Part shown: positions 4,634-11,537 of the stretch, one piece after another
How positions within the stretch are numbered: the stretch's first letter is position 1
How the letters are laid out: each line of letters begins with the position of its first letter
DNA from: JAIXWP01 sp044371755
GTDB taxonomy: Bacteria > Bacteroidota > Bacteroidia > Flavobacteriales_D > Sanyastnellaceae
Direction: 5' to 3'
Assembly: GCA_044371755.1 (NCBI GenBank)
Contig: JBILSZ010000084.1
Coordinates: 1-11,537 of the forward strand
DNA: 11,537 nucleotides
Translations under genes and position numbers: made by a program
The notes under the pieces: model-generated
What the model was told of the DNA's origin: nothing
Databases searched by the model: none
Seen by the model: the letters and a program-made list of their open reading frames with translations, nothing else

Positions 4634-6169
4634 CTATTTTTTGTACAATTTCAACTCACTAAAGTCAAAATCAGGGTTTTCTACGATGATTCTCAATTCA
4701 TTCACCTTGCCCTCAGCGTCTTGAACGAACGTGGCCGTGCCCGAGGGAAGCATCATCTGGGTGGTCCACTCCAACGTGAAGGTCTCATATTGCCAATGCC
4801 CCAAACGCCCTTTAAACAATGCCGTGGGCTTGAAATCAATGCTATAATTGCCGTTTTCAAACTTCACTTCCACTTCGCCGTACATCTCGGAGGCATACAC
4901 GCCAGCGTAAGCTTCGGGTGCAAGACCGGGCTTGCTTTCCTTATTTCGCATGGCATCGCGTTCCGCCGCGTGAACAGTATCCTCCAGTTTATTCTTTGCC
5001 TCCATTTCTTTAAAAATAGCCGGCCAATCGAGAGCAGGAGTCACTTTTAAAAATGCATCCAAGATGCTAAAACTGAGATAGGTCGAGAGGCCATTGATAT
5101 TGTTGGTCAAAATGACGAACCCAAAATTTTTCCCCGGAACCATCATCGTCTTCGATATCATTCCATCATATCCGCCTCCGTGGCTCACCACCTTTTCACC
5201 ACCATATTCCATCAACTCCCAACCTAAACCATAACCATTGAAATGGCGCGTGGGCATATTTTCTCGCTGCCATTTGCTAACATTCTTTGGGGTAATATTC
5301 TCCCACATCTCCCATGTGCGTGCTTCAGACCAATACTTCTTTCCATCCAAGGTTCCTTTGCCGAGTTGGAGTCGAATCCATTGTACCACATCCGTAGTTG
5401 AAGCATTGATACTTCCGGCAGGACCGATATTATCCCAATCCACATAATCGATCGGTGTGTTCACACCGTTCACTTCATTGTGCGGTGCAGAGATGTCTTG
5501 GCCGCGTTTGAATTGCTTGATAGATGTATTAGCAAAAGGCATATTGAGCGGTGTGAAAAACCGCTCTTTGATAAAGTCGTCCCACGACTGTCCGGTAACC
5601 GCAGGGATAATTTCACCCGCCGCTAAAAACATGATATTGGAATAACCATACGTTTCTCTGAATCCATAAACGGGCTCCAAATATTTCGCTCTACGAATAA
5701 CCTCCTCGCGCGAATGCGTGGTGCCATACCATATCAAATCGCCAGAAAATGTAGCCAAACCTGTACGATGACAAAGCAAATCGCGAATGGTCATTTCCTC
5801 GCTCACAAAAGGACTGTACAATTGAAAATAGGGCAAATACTTGCGCACTTTGTCTGTCCATTTGATTTTGCCTTCGTCCACTAAAATAGCGAGCGCGGCG
5901 GCAGTGAAGGCTTTTGTATTACTCGCAATAGCGAAAGAAGTGTTCGGCGTGACAGCCTCGCCTGTCTTTGCATTCTTCACACCATAACCTTTATTAAAAA
6001 TAACCTGATCGTCTTTGACAATCGCGATGGCCATGCCTGGTACATTAAAGTCTTTCAAAGCTTTTTCAAAGGTCGCATCTAGCTTCGACAGGATCACTTT
6101 GTCTGTTTTTGATTGAGCAGACAGACTTATTGTAAAAAGTACAAAAAGGGATAAAAAGAAATAACGCAT
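4634..6169 (-). CDS. Secreted serine hydrolase, class C beta-lactamase family, with DUF3471 domain
   Basis: This 511-residue protein has a clear signal peptide (about 1-19, hydrophobic core then Ser-Ala-Gln), so it acts in the periplasm or outside the cell. Residues about 25-375 form a beta-lactamase/penicillin-binding-protein-like domain (PF00144). The catalytic tetrad motif is SNTK at 83-86 (Ser83, Lys86), followed by the Tyr-x-Asn motif YSN at 176-178 and HGGG at 330-333 in place of the Lys-Thr-Gly box, as in AmpC-like esterases and peptidases. Residues about 416-511 match the DUF3471 C-terminal domain often attached to such enzymes. The substrate is unknown: peptidase, esterase or D-amino acid hydrolase are all possible, and resistance should not be assumed. 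An in-frame TTG at 6190 extends it by seven codons but lies inside the promoter box, so ATG 6169 is chosen. It follows phoH by 59 bp and may be partly co-transcribed. No convincing terminator precedes the tRNA. Confidence 0.93.
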   Translation of the reverse strand: MRYFFLSLFVLFTISLSAQSKTDKVILSKLDATFEKALKDFNVPGMAIAIVKDDQVIFNKGYGVKNAKTGEAVTPNTSFAIASNTKAFTAAALAILVDEGKIKWTDKVRKYLPYFQLYSPFVSEEMTIRDLLCHRTGLATFSGDLIWYGTTHSREEVIRRAKYLEPVYGFRETYGYSNIMFLAAGEIIPAVTGQSWDDFIKERFFTPLNMPFANTSIKQFKRGQDISAPHNEVNGVNTPIDYVDWDNIGPAGSINASTTDVVQWIRLQLGKGTLDGKKYWSEARTWEMWENITPKNVSKWQRENMPTRHFNGYGLGWELMEYGGEKVVSHGGGYDGMISKTMMVPGKNFGFVILTNNINGLSTYLSFSILDAFLKVTPALDWPAIFKEMEAKNKLEDTVHAAERDAMRNKESKPGLAPEAYAGVYASEMYGEVEVKFENGNYSIDFKPTALFKGRLGHWQYETFTLEWTTQMMLPSGTATFVQDAEGKVNELRIIVENPDFDFSELKLYKK

Positions 6170-6187
6170 TACAAATGAATTTGACCT

Positions 6188-6218
6188 CAAATGTAATGCG
6201 CTATTCGATTTTATCTAA
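6188..6218 (-). promoter_or_regulatory. Promoter of the serine hydrolase gene
   Basis: On the minus strand TTAG (one change from TTTG), a 19-base spacer and an exact TACATTTG box (6195-6188) lie in the 59-bp gap after phoH. Transcription would start near 6183, about 14 bases before ATG 6169. This argues against the upstream TTG start. Confidence 0.58.
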
Positions 6219-6228
6219 CCCTAATTCA

Positions 6229-7572
6229 TCAAAGCATCTCATTGGCCAAATTGGCCAATTCGCTGCGCTCTCCTTTCTCGAGTGTCACGTGGCAATAGAG
6301 CTCCTGCCCTTTCAATCGTTCGATGACGAATGAAAGACCATTACTCTGTTCATCGAGATATGGTGTATCGATTTGTCTCACGTCTCCAGTGAGGATAATC
6401 TTCGTGTTTTCACCCGCACGTGTGATGATGGTTTTCACTTCATGTGGCGTGAGATTTTGTGCTTCATCGACAATCATAATGCAATTACTCAAACTGCGAC
6501 CACGAATAAATGCGAGTGGACAAATGGTGATTTTACCAGCAGCTTGCATTTCATCAATCGCTTTGCGCTTTTTTTCATTTTCACCAAATTGATTTTTGAT
6601 GAAAGTCAAATTGTCCCACAGCGGCTGCATGTATGGATTCACCTTTTCTTCAGCATCGCCTGGCAAGAACCCAATCTCTTTATTTGATAGCGGCACGATA
6701 GGACGCGCCAAGAAAAGTTGATCGTATGTATTCTTTAATTCCAGAGATCCAGCGAGTGCCAACAATGTCTTACCCGTACCCGCAACTCCACTGATGGTGA
6801 CCAATTTTATTTCAGGATTCAATATCGCATGCATTGCGAAAGCTTGCTCCGCATTCTTAGGCTTGATGCCATAAGCATACACCTTATCTACACGTTGCAA
6901 TGACTTTTCTTTGCCATTATAAAAAGCGAGAGCGGACGACTGACCATTTTTTAGAATGTAAAAATGATTGCTCAATTTGTCTTTCCCTAATACAGTGAGT
7001 TTCTTTGACTCGCCGTCTTGATAAAGTTTACGAATGAATTCGCTTTCCACATCTTCGACGAGCGACATCCCACTATACATCATCATGCTGTCTTTGACCT
7101 TGCCGGTTTTGTAATCTTCGGCAGGCAAATCGAGCGCCTTCGCTTTGAGACGAAGGTTGATATCTTTAGTGACCATCACCACGCGTGCCTTCTTCTCCTC
7201 TACGGTAAGTTGAAGAGCAGCGTTGAGAATTTTATGATCGTTCTTTTTTACATCAAAGATGCGCTCTGCGTTAGAAGGCAGTTCATCGCTGGTGTTGAGA
7301 ATGATCTTGAGCTTACCCCCTGCTCCATTATTGAGCGGAATCCATTGTTGAAGGGAATGATTTTCTGAAAGGCGATCGATGATGCGGATGCATTCGCGTG
7401 CTTCAAAATTTTTTATATCATTTCCTACTTTGAATTTGTCGAGCTCTTCTAGGACGGTGATGGGGATGGCTACGTAGTTGTCTTCGAAACTGTTGATCGA
7501 ATTGTGATCGTGGAGAAGAACAGAGGTGTCTAGCACGTAGATCTTCTTGGCTTTACTTCGCGGTGCTGGCAT
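6229..7572 (-). CDS. phoH: PIN-PhoH fusion protein (PhoH2-type RNase/ATPase)
   Basis: The 447-residue cytoplasmic protein combines an N-terminal PIN nuclease domain (about 10-150) with a C-terminal PhoH ATPase domain (about 235-445). PIN acidic residues are visible: D15 in VLDTS, E43/E44 in VLEELD, D112 in KNDHK and D137 in VTKD. The PhoH part shows Walker A GVAGTGKT (262-269), Walker B IMIVDEAQN (365-373) with D369 and E370, and TGDVRQID (395-402) resembling helicase motif III. This layout is that of PhoH2, where mycobacterial members were shown to unwind and cut RNA. A similar activity is likely but inferred. All key residues are present. The frame can extend to a GTG at 7617 (15 codons more), but family members begin close to the PIN domain, so ATG 7572 is preferred. 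A one-mismatch -7 box, TATATTCG on the minus strand (7652-7659), is the best promoter candidate upstream and is weak. Confidence 0.93.
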   Translation of the reverse strand: MPAPRSKAKKIYVLDTSVLLHDHNSINSFEDNYVAIPITVLEELDKFKVGNDIKNFEARECIRIIDRLSENHSLQQWIPLNNGAGGKLKIILNTSDELPSNAERIFDVKKNDHKILNAALQLTVEEKKARVVMVTKDINLRLKAKALDLPAEDYKTGKVKDSMMMYSGMSLVEDVESEFIRKLYQDGESKKLTVLGKDKLSNHFYILKNGQSSALAFYNGKEKSLQRVDKVYAYGIKPKNAEQAFAMHAILNPEIKLVTISGVAGTGKTLLALAGSLELKNTYDQLFLARPIVPLSNKEIGFLPGDAEEKVNPYMQPLWDNLTFIKNQFGENEKKRKAIDEMQAAGKITICPLAFIRGRSLSNCIMIVDEAQNLTPHEVKTIITRAGENTKIILTGDVRQIDTPYLDEQSNGLSFVIERLKGQELYCHVTLEKGERSELANLANEML

Positions 7573-7713
7573 ACGCACAATGTAATTAGGTGTATATATT
7601 TTTTCCCTTGTCAGCACTTCTCCGTTGAGAATTTGCCTTCATTGACGTGAACGAATATATGTACTGAAATAGTCTATTCGTCGTTGCCAAAAACGTGAGT
7701 TATTAACTAAGAG

Positions 7714-7742
7714 AGGTTCGGTATCCGATGTAAAGAGAACCT
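7714..7742. repeat. Inverted repeat in the gap upstream of phoH
   Basis: The 258-bp gap 7573-7830 shows no convincing gene, terminator or exact TAnnTTTG box. Its only clear structure is AGGTTC (7714-7719) with GAACCT (7737-7742), enclosing TCGG-TAT-CCGA (7718-7728, overlapping the left arm). There is no T-run, so it is not a terminator. It may be an operator or an RNA fold in the phoH leader, or chance. Confidence 0.3.
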
Positions 7743-7830
7743 TATGGGCAGATTAGGGTGATGTAAACTACCAAACGAATTGGCTACATTCAAGCAATTG
7801 AAAAGCCCATGTTTATTATGAAAACCTAAT

Positions 7831-10332
7831 TCACCTCTTCCTCATTCGTCTTAAAAATTTTACCATCTCAAACCAGATCACCGAAACAAAACCTACAGAA
7901 GTAGAAAGTAAAAGCTGCTTAAAACTCATTCTTTCAAAATCGAAAAAAACGGTGATGGGACCAACCGCCAATATCAAGATAACCAAAGCTAATGTTATTG
8001 AAATAATTATGACCACCAAATTGTTTTTATATCTCAAGGTGGTTAAAATGGAATAGAAGAAAGACCGATTGACCAATGTTAATAATATATTCGCTGATAC
8101 CAACACTACAAAAATCATCGTTCTAGTAAGTGCTTCTGAAAAGTCATTCATCACTGCATATTGATAGATGAACAATGCTCCAATTGTAATAATCAATCCT
8201 TGGACAATGCTAATCAAAAGCTCTTTCCAATTGAACAAATTCGCTGTAAATGCTTTTGGTTTTTGCAACATGGTATTCTGTTCCATTGGCTCGTTCTCAT
8301 ACATAATTGAACAAGTTGGTCCCATTACTATTTCCAAAAAAATGATGTGAATAGGCGAAAAAATATTTGGATACACCCAGCCTAGCGCCAACGGAACAAA
8401 GACAATTAGAATTATAGGAATATGTATGGAAATAATATATCGTATTGCCTTTTTCAAATTCGCATAAATCTTTCTACCCATTGCAACTGCATTGACCATT
8501 TTGGAAAAATCATCTTCCAGCAAAATCAATGAGGCCGCTTGTTTTGCTAATTCCGATCCTTCTTTACCCATTGCAATGCCTATATGAGCTGCCTTCAACG
8601 CTGGCCCATCATTGACGCCGTCGCCTACCATCGCCACAATTTGATTGCTTTTCTTTAGTGCTTCAATGATTCTCAATTTAGCATCTGGAAACATCCGTGT
8701 GAAAACTTGCGTGTCATTTACGCAAGTGTCTAAATCAGCATCAGAAAGCTTCATTAGATCTGCACCCGAAATAGTACTATCAAATCCAATAAACCCTACT
8801 TGTTTTGCAATAGCCACTGTAGTTGCAGCGCTATCGCCTGTTATTATTTTTACTGAAATACCTGCGCCATAAAAATCTTCGAGTACCTTCTTAATATTAT
8901 CCTTGGGAGGATCATAGAAAGCAACAATACCGATAAACTCGAAAGCTAAATCCTGTTGCTTCCTTGGAAACTCCACTCCATCAAATTTGGAATAGCCCAC
9001 ACCCAAAATTCTGTAACCCTCAGACGCCATGGTTTCCATTGCCTTGTGGACCTTATCTTGGTCTGTAGAGTTGAGACTTGAAACTCTAATAATCGCCTCC
9101 GGAGCTCCTTTGGCTGCTACTATTCTGTTTCCGTTCGAGTCCTCAAACACATGCGTCATCATTGGAGGTATGCCTTCTAATGCATACTCATATTTCAAAG
9201 TATAATTTGGACGTTCGTCCACTTTGTTTAAACTTCCATATGCCTCATGCAAGGCGAGTTCCATGGGATCAAAAGGGATGGGTTCACTCGCAAACATTCC
9301 AATCCGCACGAGCTCCTTTTCTTCATTTGACAAGTCTTTGCCTATATCAGATATACTATCAGATGACAATAAATAGAGCTTCGCAAAACTCATTTCGTTC
9401 TCGGTAATTGTACCTGTCTTGTCAGTGCAGATTACAGTTGCGCTACCCAAAGTCTCCACCGTCTTCATCTGTTTTACAACAATCCCAATTTTCATTAAGC
9501 GCCAAGCTCCTAGTGCCATGAAAGTCGTGAATGCAACGGGAATTTCCTCTGGTAAAATGCTCATTGCTAAGGTAAGAGATTGCAACAAACTCGTGAGCCA
9601 ATCGCGTGAGTGCCAATAATTCAAAGCCCACACAATCAAGAAGACAATAGCACCAGAGATCGCCATCATCTTTACAAAACTTCCTATCTGTTTTTCTAGC
9701 GGAGTCCTTTCTTCACTGATTGACTCTAGACTTTTTCCGATAAGTCCCAACTTGGTATTGTTTCCAACAGCAGTGATCGTGGCTACAGCTAATCCACTGG
9801 CCACGGTAGTCCCACTATAAATAAGATTGTTTTGTAAACTATTATCTTTAGAAACTGCAAAAGATTCACCCGTGAGTATGGATTCGTTTACTGAAAAATC
9901 ATTCGACTGTTGAATGACGGCGTCTGCAGCTACGAGTGTTCCTTCCTCAACTATCAAACTATCTCCAATTACTAAGTCTTCACTTTTTACTTCTTCTCTA
10001 CTTCCATTTCTGATGACTTTACTAGTAGGTTGCGAATATTCCTTTAGCTTTTCAAGAGCATTTTTGCTTCTGGAAAACTGAAATAACGAAATAGCTGTTT
10101 GGAAGATAATAGCTCCACTTAGAAAAAAGCCATCACCTATATTTCCACTGATAAAATAAATTGATGCTGCCACCAACAACAAAATCATCATTGGTTCTTT
10201 TATTGTTCGCTTTACAGCATCTAGGAAAGAGTTTTCCTTTTTATAGTTTAAGGTGTTTCGACCGTGTTTCTCCCTTGCAAGAATCACTTCATTATCAGTT
10301 AAACCCTTAATATCAAGTTGATCCACGGTCAT
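7831..10332 (-). CDS. P-type cation-transporting ATPase (P2-like, PEEIP type)
   Basis: This is an 833-residue inner-membrane pump that moves a cation at the cost of ATP. Numbered from ATG 10332, it has an N-terminal cation-ATPase segment (about 5-45), paired helices near 48-85, and the actuator domain with TGES at 154-157. PEEIP in the fourth transmembrane helix is at 261-265, the phosphorylated Asp in DKTGT is D304, and KGAPE in the nucleotide domain is at 408-412. TGD at 498-500 and VGDGVND at 569-575 are hinge and metal-site motifs. About six C-terminal helices follow from about 630. All catalytic motifs are intact. The sixth-helix region reads MGPTCSIMYENEP, which differs from the Asp-containing helix of SERCA-type Ca2+ pumps, so the ion is uncertain. 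ATG 10332 is preferred to the in-frame TTG at 10338, which lies inside the promoter-like box. It follows the COG0523 gene by 56 bp. Sampled lines of this gene are richer in A+T than phoH and the hydrolase. Confidence 0.94.
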   Translation of the reverse strand: MTVDQLDIKGLTDNEVILAREKHGRNTLNYKKENSFLDAVKRTIKEPMMILLLVAASIYFISGNIGDGFFLSGAIIFQTAISLFQFSRSKNALEKLKEYSQPTSKVIRNGSREEVKSEDLVIGDSLIVEEGTLVAADAVIQQSNDFSVNESILTGESFAVSKDNSLQNNLIYSGTTVASGLAVATITAVGNNTKLGLIGKSLESISEERTPLEKQIGSFVKMMAISGAIVFLIVWALNYWHSRDWLTSLLQSLTLAMSILPEEIPVAFTTFMALGAWRLMKIGIVVKQMKTVETLGSATVICTDKTGTITENEMSFAKLYLLSSDSISDIGKDLSNEEKELVRIGMFASEPIPFDPMELALHEAYGSLNKVDERPNYTLKYEYALEGIPPMMTHVFEDSNGNRIVAAKGAPEAIIRVSSLNSTDQDKVHKAMETMASEGYRILGVGYSKFDGVEFPRKQQDLAFEFIGIVAFYDPPKDNIKKVLEDFYGAGISVKIITGDSAATTVAIAKQVGFIGFDSTISGADLMKLSDADLDTCVNDTQVFTRMFPDAKLRIIEALKKSNQIVAMVGDGVNDGPALKAAHIGIAMGKEGSELAKQAASLILLEDDFSKMVNAVAMGRKIYANLKKAIRYIISIHIPIILIVFVPLALGWVYPNIFSPIHIIFLEIVMGPTCSIMYENEPMEQNTMLQKPKAFTANLFNWKELLISIVQGLIITIGALFIYQYAVMNDFSEALTRTMIFVVLVSANILLTLVNRSFFYSILTTLRYKNNLVVIIISITLALVILILAVGPITVFFDFERMSFKQLLLSTSVGFVSVIWFEMVKFLRRMRKR

Positions 10333-10335
10333 TAT

Positions 10336-10362
10336 CAAATGTAGACATTAAAAACCTACATT
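10336..10362 (-). promoter_or_regulatory. Promoter-like box overlapped by a perfect inverted repeat
   Basis: AATGTAG (10338-10344) and CTACATT (10356-10362) are perfect 7-base arms around 11 bases. The left arm overlaps TACATTTG (minus strand, 10343-10336), an exact -7 box. The box ends only 3 bp before the ATPase ATG, so transcripts would be nearly leaderless. The arrangement suggests an operator that blocks ATPase transcription, or the box may be chance and the gene be read from the COG0523 promoter. Confidence 0.4.
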
Positions 10363-10388
10363 CTTCAATTTTTATTTCTCACCTCATG

Positions 10389-11534
10389 CTAAAAATCCTG
10401 TTCCTCCAAGCATGCATTCAAATCGCGGATAATTTCTTCTTTATTCATGTCTTGTCCAATAAATACGATTTCATTGAGTCGATCTCCATAGGTAGGATGC
10501 CAACGGCTTTCTATAAATTCTCTATTTTCTAAAAAAGAAGCGTATTGTATGCGCTCTCCAAAAGGCATGCTTGCCCACCAGACGCCTGCCTTGTCGATGC
10601 GCGACGAGCCGCCAGCTTGGGAGAAATTCACTGCTTCGTCTGGTTTATCCTTTAACCAAAACAGTCCCTTCGCACGAATGATTGTTTGTGGATATTTATC
10701 TCTAAGGTATTCCCACAAGCGCTTTTGATTAAACGGTCGGTGCTCGCGGTATACAAATGAAGAAATGCCATATTCCTCCGTTTCTGGCGTGTGGTGATCC
10801 ATTGTAAGTTCACGCTTCCAGCCCGCGTTTTCTTGAGCTCTTTCAAAATTAAAACGACCGGTATTGACAACTTGATTCAAGTCTACCTTCCCAAACTCTG
10901 AAGTAATAATGTTTGCTTCTGGATTTAGTTTTTTCAAAGCAGCTCGAATCACACCAATGGTATCGACATCCACTAAATCTGATTTATTCAAAATAATCAC
11001 ATCAGCAAATTCGATTTGATCCGTCAAAAGATTAACGATAGTGCGATCATCGCCCTCCATATTTGTAAGTTGACGATCCTCTAATCGTTCGGCGCTGCCG
11101 AAGTCTTTCATAAAATTGAAACAGTCCACGACGGTGACCATCGTATCGATGTAGCTGAATTTGGACAAATCAATTCCGCTTTCTTCATCTACAAAAGAAA
11201 ATGTCTGAGCTACCGGCACAGGTTCGCTAATACCCGTGCTTTCTATGAGAAGATAATCAAATCTTCCTTCTTTTGCCAGGCGCTCGACTTCAATCATTAA
11301 GTCTTCGCGGAGGGTGCAACAAATGCAACCGTTACTCATCTCGACCAGCTTTTCTTCCGTTCGAGAAAGAACATTTTGATCCTTGACAATACGAGCATCT
11401 ACATTTACCTCGCTCATATCATTGACGATCACGGCCACTTTCATCCCTTCCTTATTGTGAAGAACATGATTGAGTAAGGTCGTTTTCCCCACCCCTAAAA
11501 ACCCGCTTAAGACAGTTACTGGTAATTTTTTCAT
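10389..11534 (-). CDS. COG0523 (CobW/ZigA-like) G3E GTPase, putative metallochaperone
   Basis: This 381-residue cytoplasmic GTPase belongs to the G3E class, whose members insert or deliver metals (Zn, Co, Ni) to target proteins. Walker A GFLGVGKT is at 11-18. The metal-binding signature GCICC is at 69-73 (C70, C72, C73). ESTG lies at 98-101, the guanine-recognition NKSD at 183-186, and a CobW C-terminal domain occupies about 256-375. A His pair at 246-247 lies just before the C-terminal domain. Bacterial relatives such as ZigA and YeiR are often linked to zinc shortage, but the subgroup and metal cannot be fixed from sequence alone. The ATG at 11534 lies 3 bases from the window edge, so its promoter and any Zur site are not visible. 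It precedes the P-type ATPase on the same strand by 56 bp, which suggests joint expression. Confidence 0.93.
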   Translation of the reverse strand: MKKLPVTVLSGFLGVGKTTLLNHVLHNKEGMKVAVIVNDMSEVNVDARIVKDQNVLSRTEEKLVEMSNGCICCTLREDLMIEVERLAKEGRFDYLLIESTGISEPVPVAQTFSFVDEESGIDLSKFSYIDTMVTVVDCFNFMKDFGSAERLEDRQLTNMEGDDRTIVNLLTDQIEFADVIILNKSDLVDVDTIGVIRAALKKLNPEANIITSEFGKVDLNQVVNTGRFNFERAQENAGWKRELTMDHHTPETEEYGISSFVYREHRPFNQKRLWEYLRDKYPQTIIRAKGLFWLKDKPDEAVNFSQAGGSSRIDKAGVWWASMPFGERIQYASFLENREFIESRWHPTYGDRLNEIVFIGQDMNKEEIIRDLNACLEEQDF

Positions 11535-11537
11535 TGT

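Noticed and set aside
4271..5050. Long plus-strand open frame (259 codons) from the TRIC leader across the tRNA into the hydrolase
   Set aside because: It runs antisense to the tRNA and the hydrolase C-terminus, has no family features or promoter, and its protein looks like random translation.
4634..6169. Antibiotic-resistance beta-lactamase
   Set aside because: It has the fold and SxxK/YxN motifs, but HGG and DUF3471 are typical of broad esterase/peptidase relatives; nothing indicates a true AmpC.
7573..7617. GTG start extending PhoH by 15 residues
   Set aside because: The ATG at 7572 puts the PIN domain near the N-terminus as in relatives. The extension cannot be fully excluded, since no good promoter fixes the transcript start.

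Overview
The window looks like chromosomal DNA from a Bacteroidota bacterium, probably close to the Flavobacteriia. The evidence is a secreted protein with a type IX secretion (Por) C-terminal sorting domain, a DUF6913-like gene overlapping dapA, an Ala-Gln type signal peptide end, several promoters of the Bacteroidota form TAnnTTTG, starts without Shine-Dalgarno sequences, and a tRNA without an encoded CCA. No transposase, phage gene or CRISPR array is visible. Most of the content is housekeeping.

Layout, left to right. Positions 1-157 hold two overlapping small terminator-like hairpins, one per strand. A secreted cupredoxin-like protein (+, 158-763) converges, with a 3-bp gap, on an APC-family amino acid permease (-, 767-2086). 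The permease diverges from a DUF6913-like gene (+, 2138-2692), which overlaps dapA (+, 2689-3576) by ATGA. A strong bidirectional terminator (3588-3622) separates dapA from a converging UPF0126/TRIC-type membrane protein (-, 3626-4237). Positions 4238-4633 hold, on the minus strand, a free-standing tRNA-Arg(ACG) with its own promoter and terminator, then a second promoter, a 30-codon reading frame and an intrinsic terminator 24 bp before the TRIC start. Next come a secreted serine hydrolase (-, 4634-6169), a PIN-PhoH protein (-, 6229-7572), a gap of about 260 bp without a gene, a P-type cation ATPase (-, 7831-10332) and a COG0523 GTPase/metallochaperone (-, 10389-11534).

How the genes may work together. 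DUF6913 and dapA are almost certainly one translationally coupled unit; DapA makes the first committed step of lysine/diaminopimelate synthesis. COG0523 and the ATPase lie 56 bp apart on one strand and may form a metal or cation homeostasis pair, though the ATPase also has a promoter-like box and an inverted repeat just before its start. The remaining neighbours show no obvious shared pathway.

The most interesting part is 4255-4470: a well-formed minus-strand promoter, a short leader, a 30-codon ORF rich in His, Met and Cys, and an intrinsic terminator directly in front of the TRIC gene, which has no promoter of its own that I can see. Three short segments in this leader could pair in mutually exclusive ways. 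It could be an attenuator or leader-peptide control of the TRIC gene, or an independent small protein or RNA gene.
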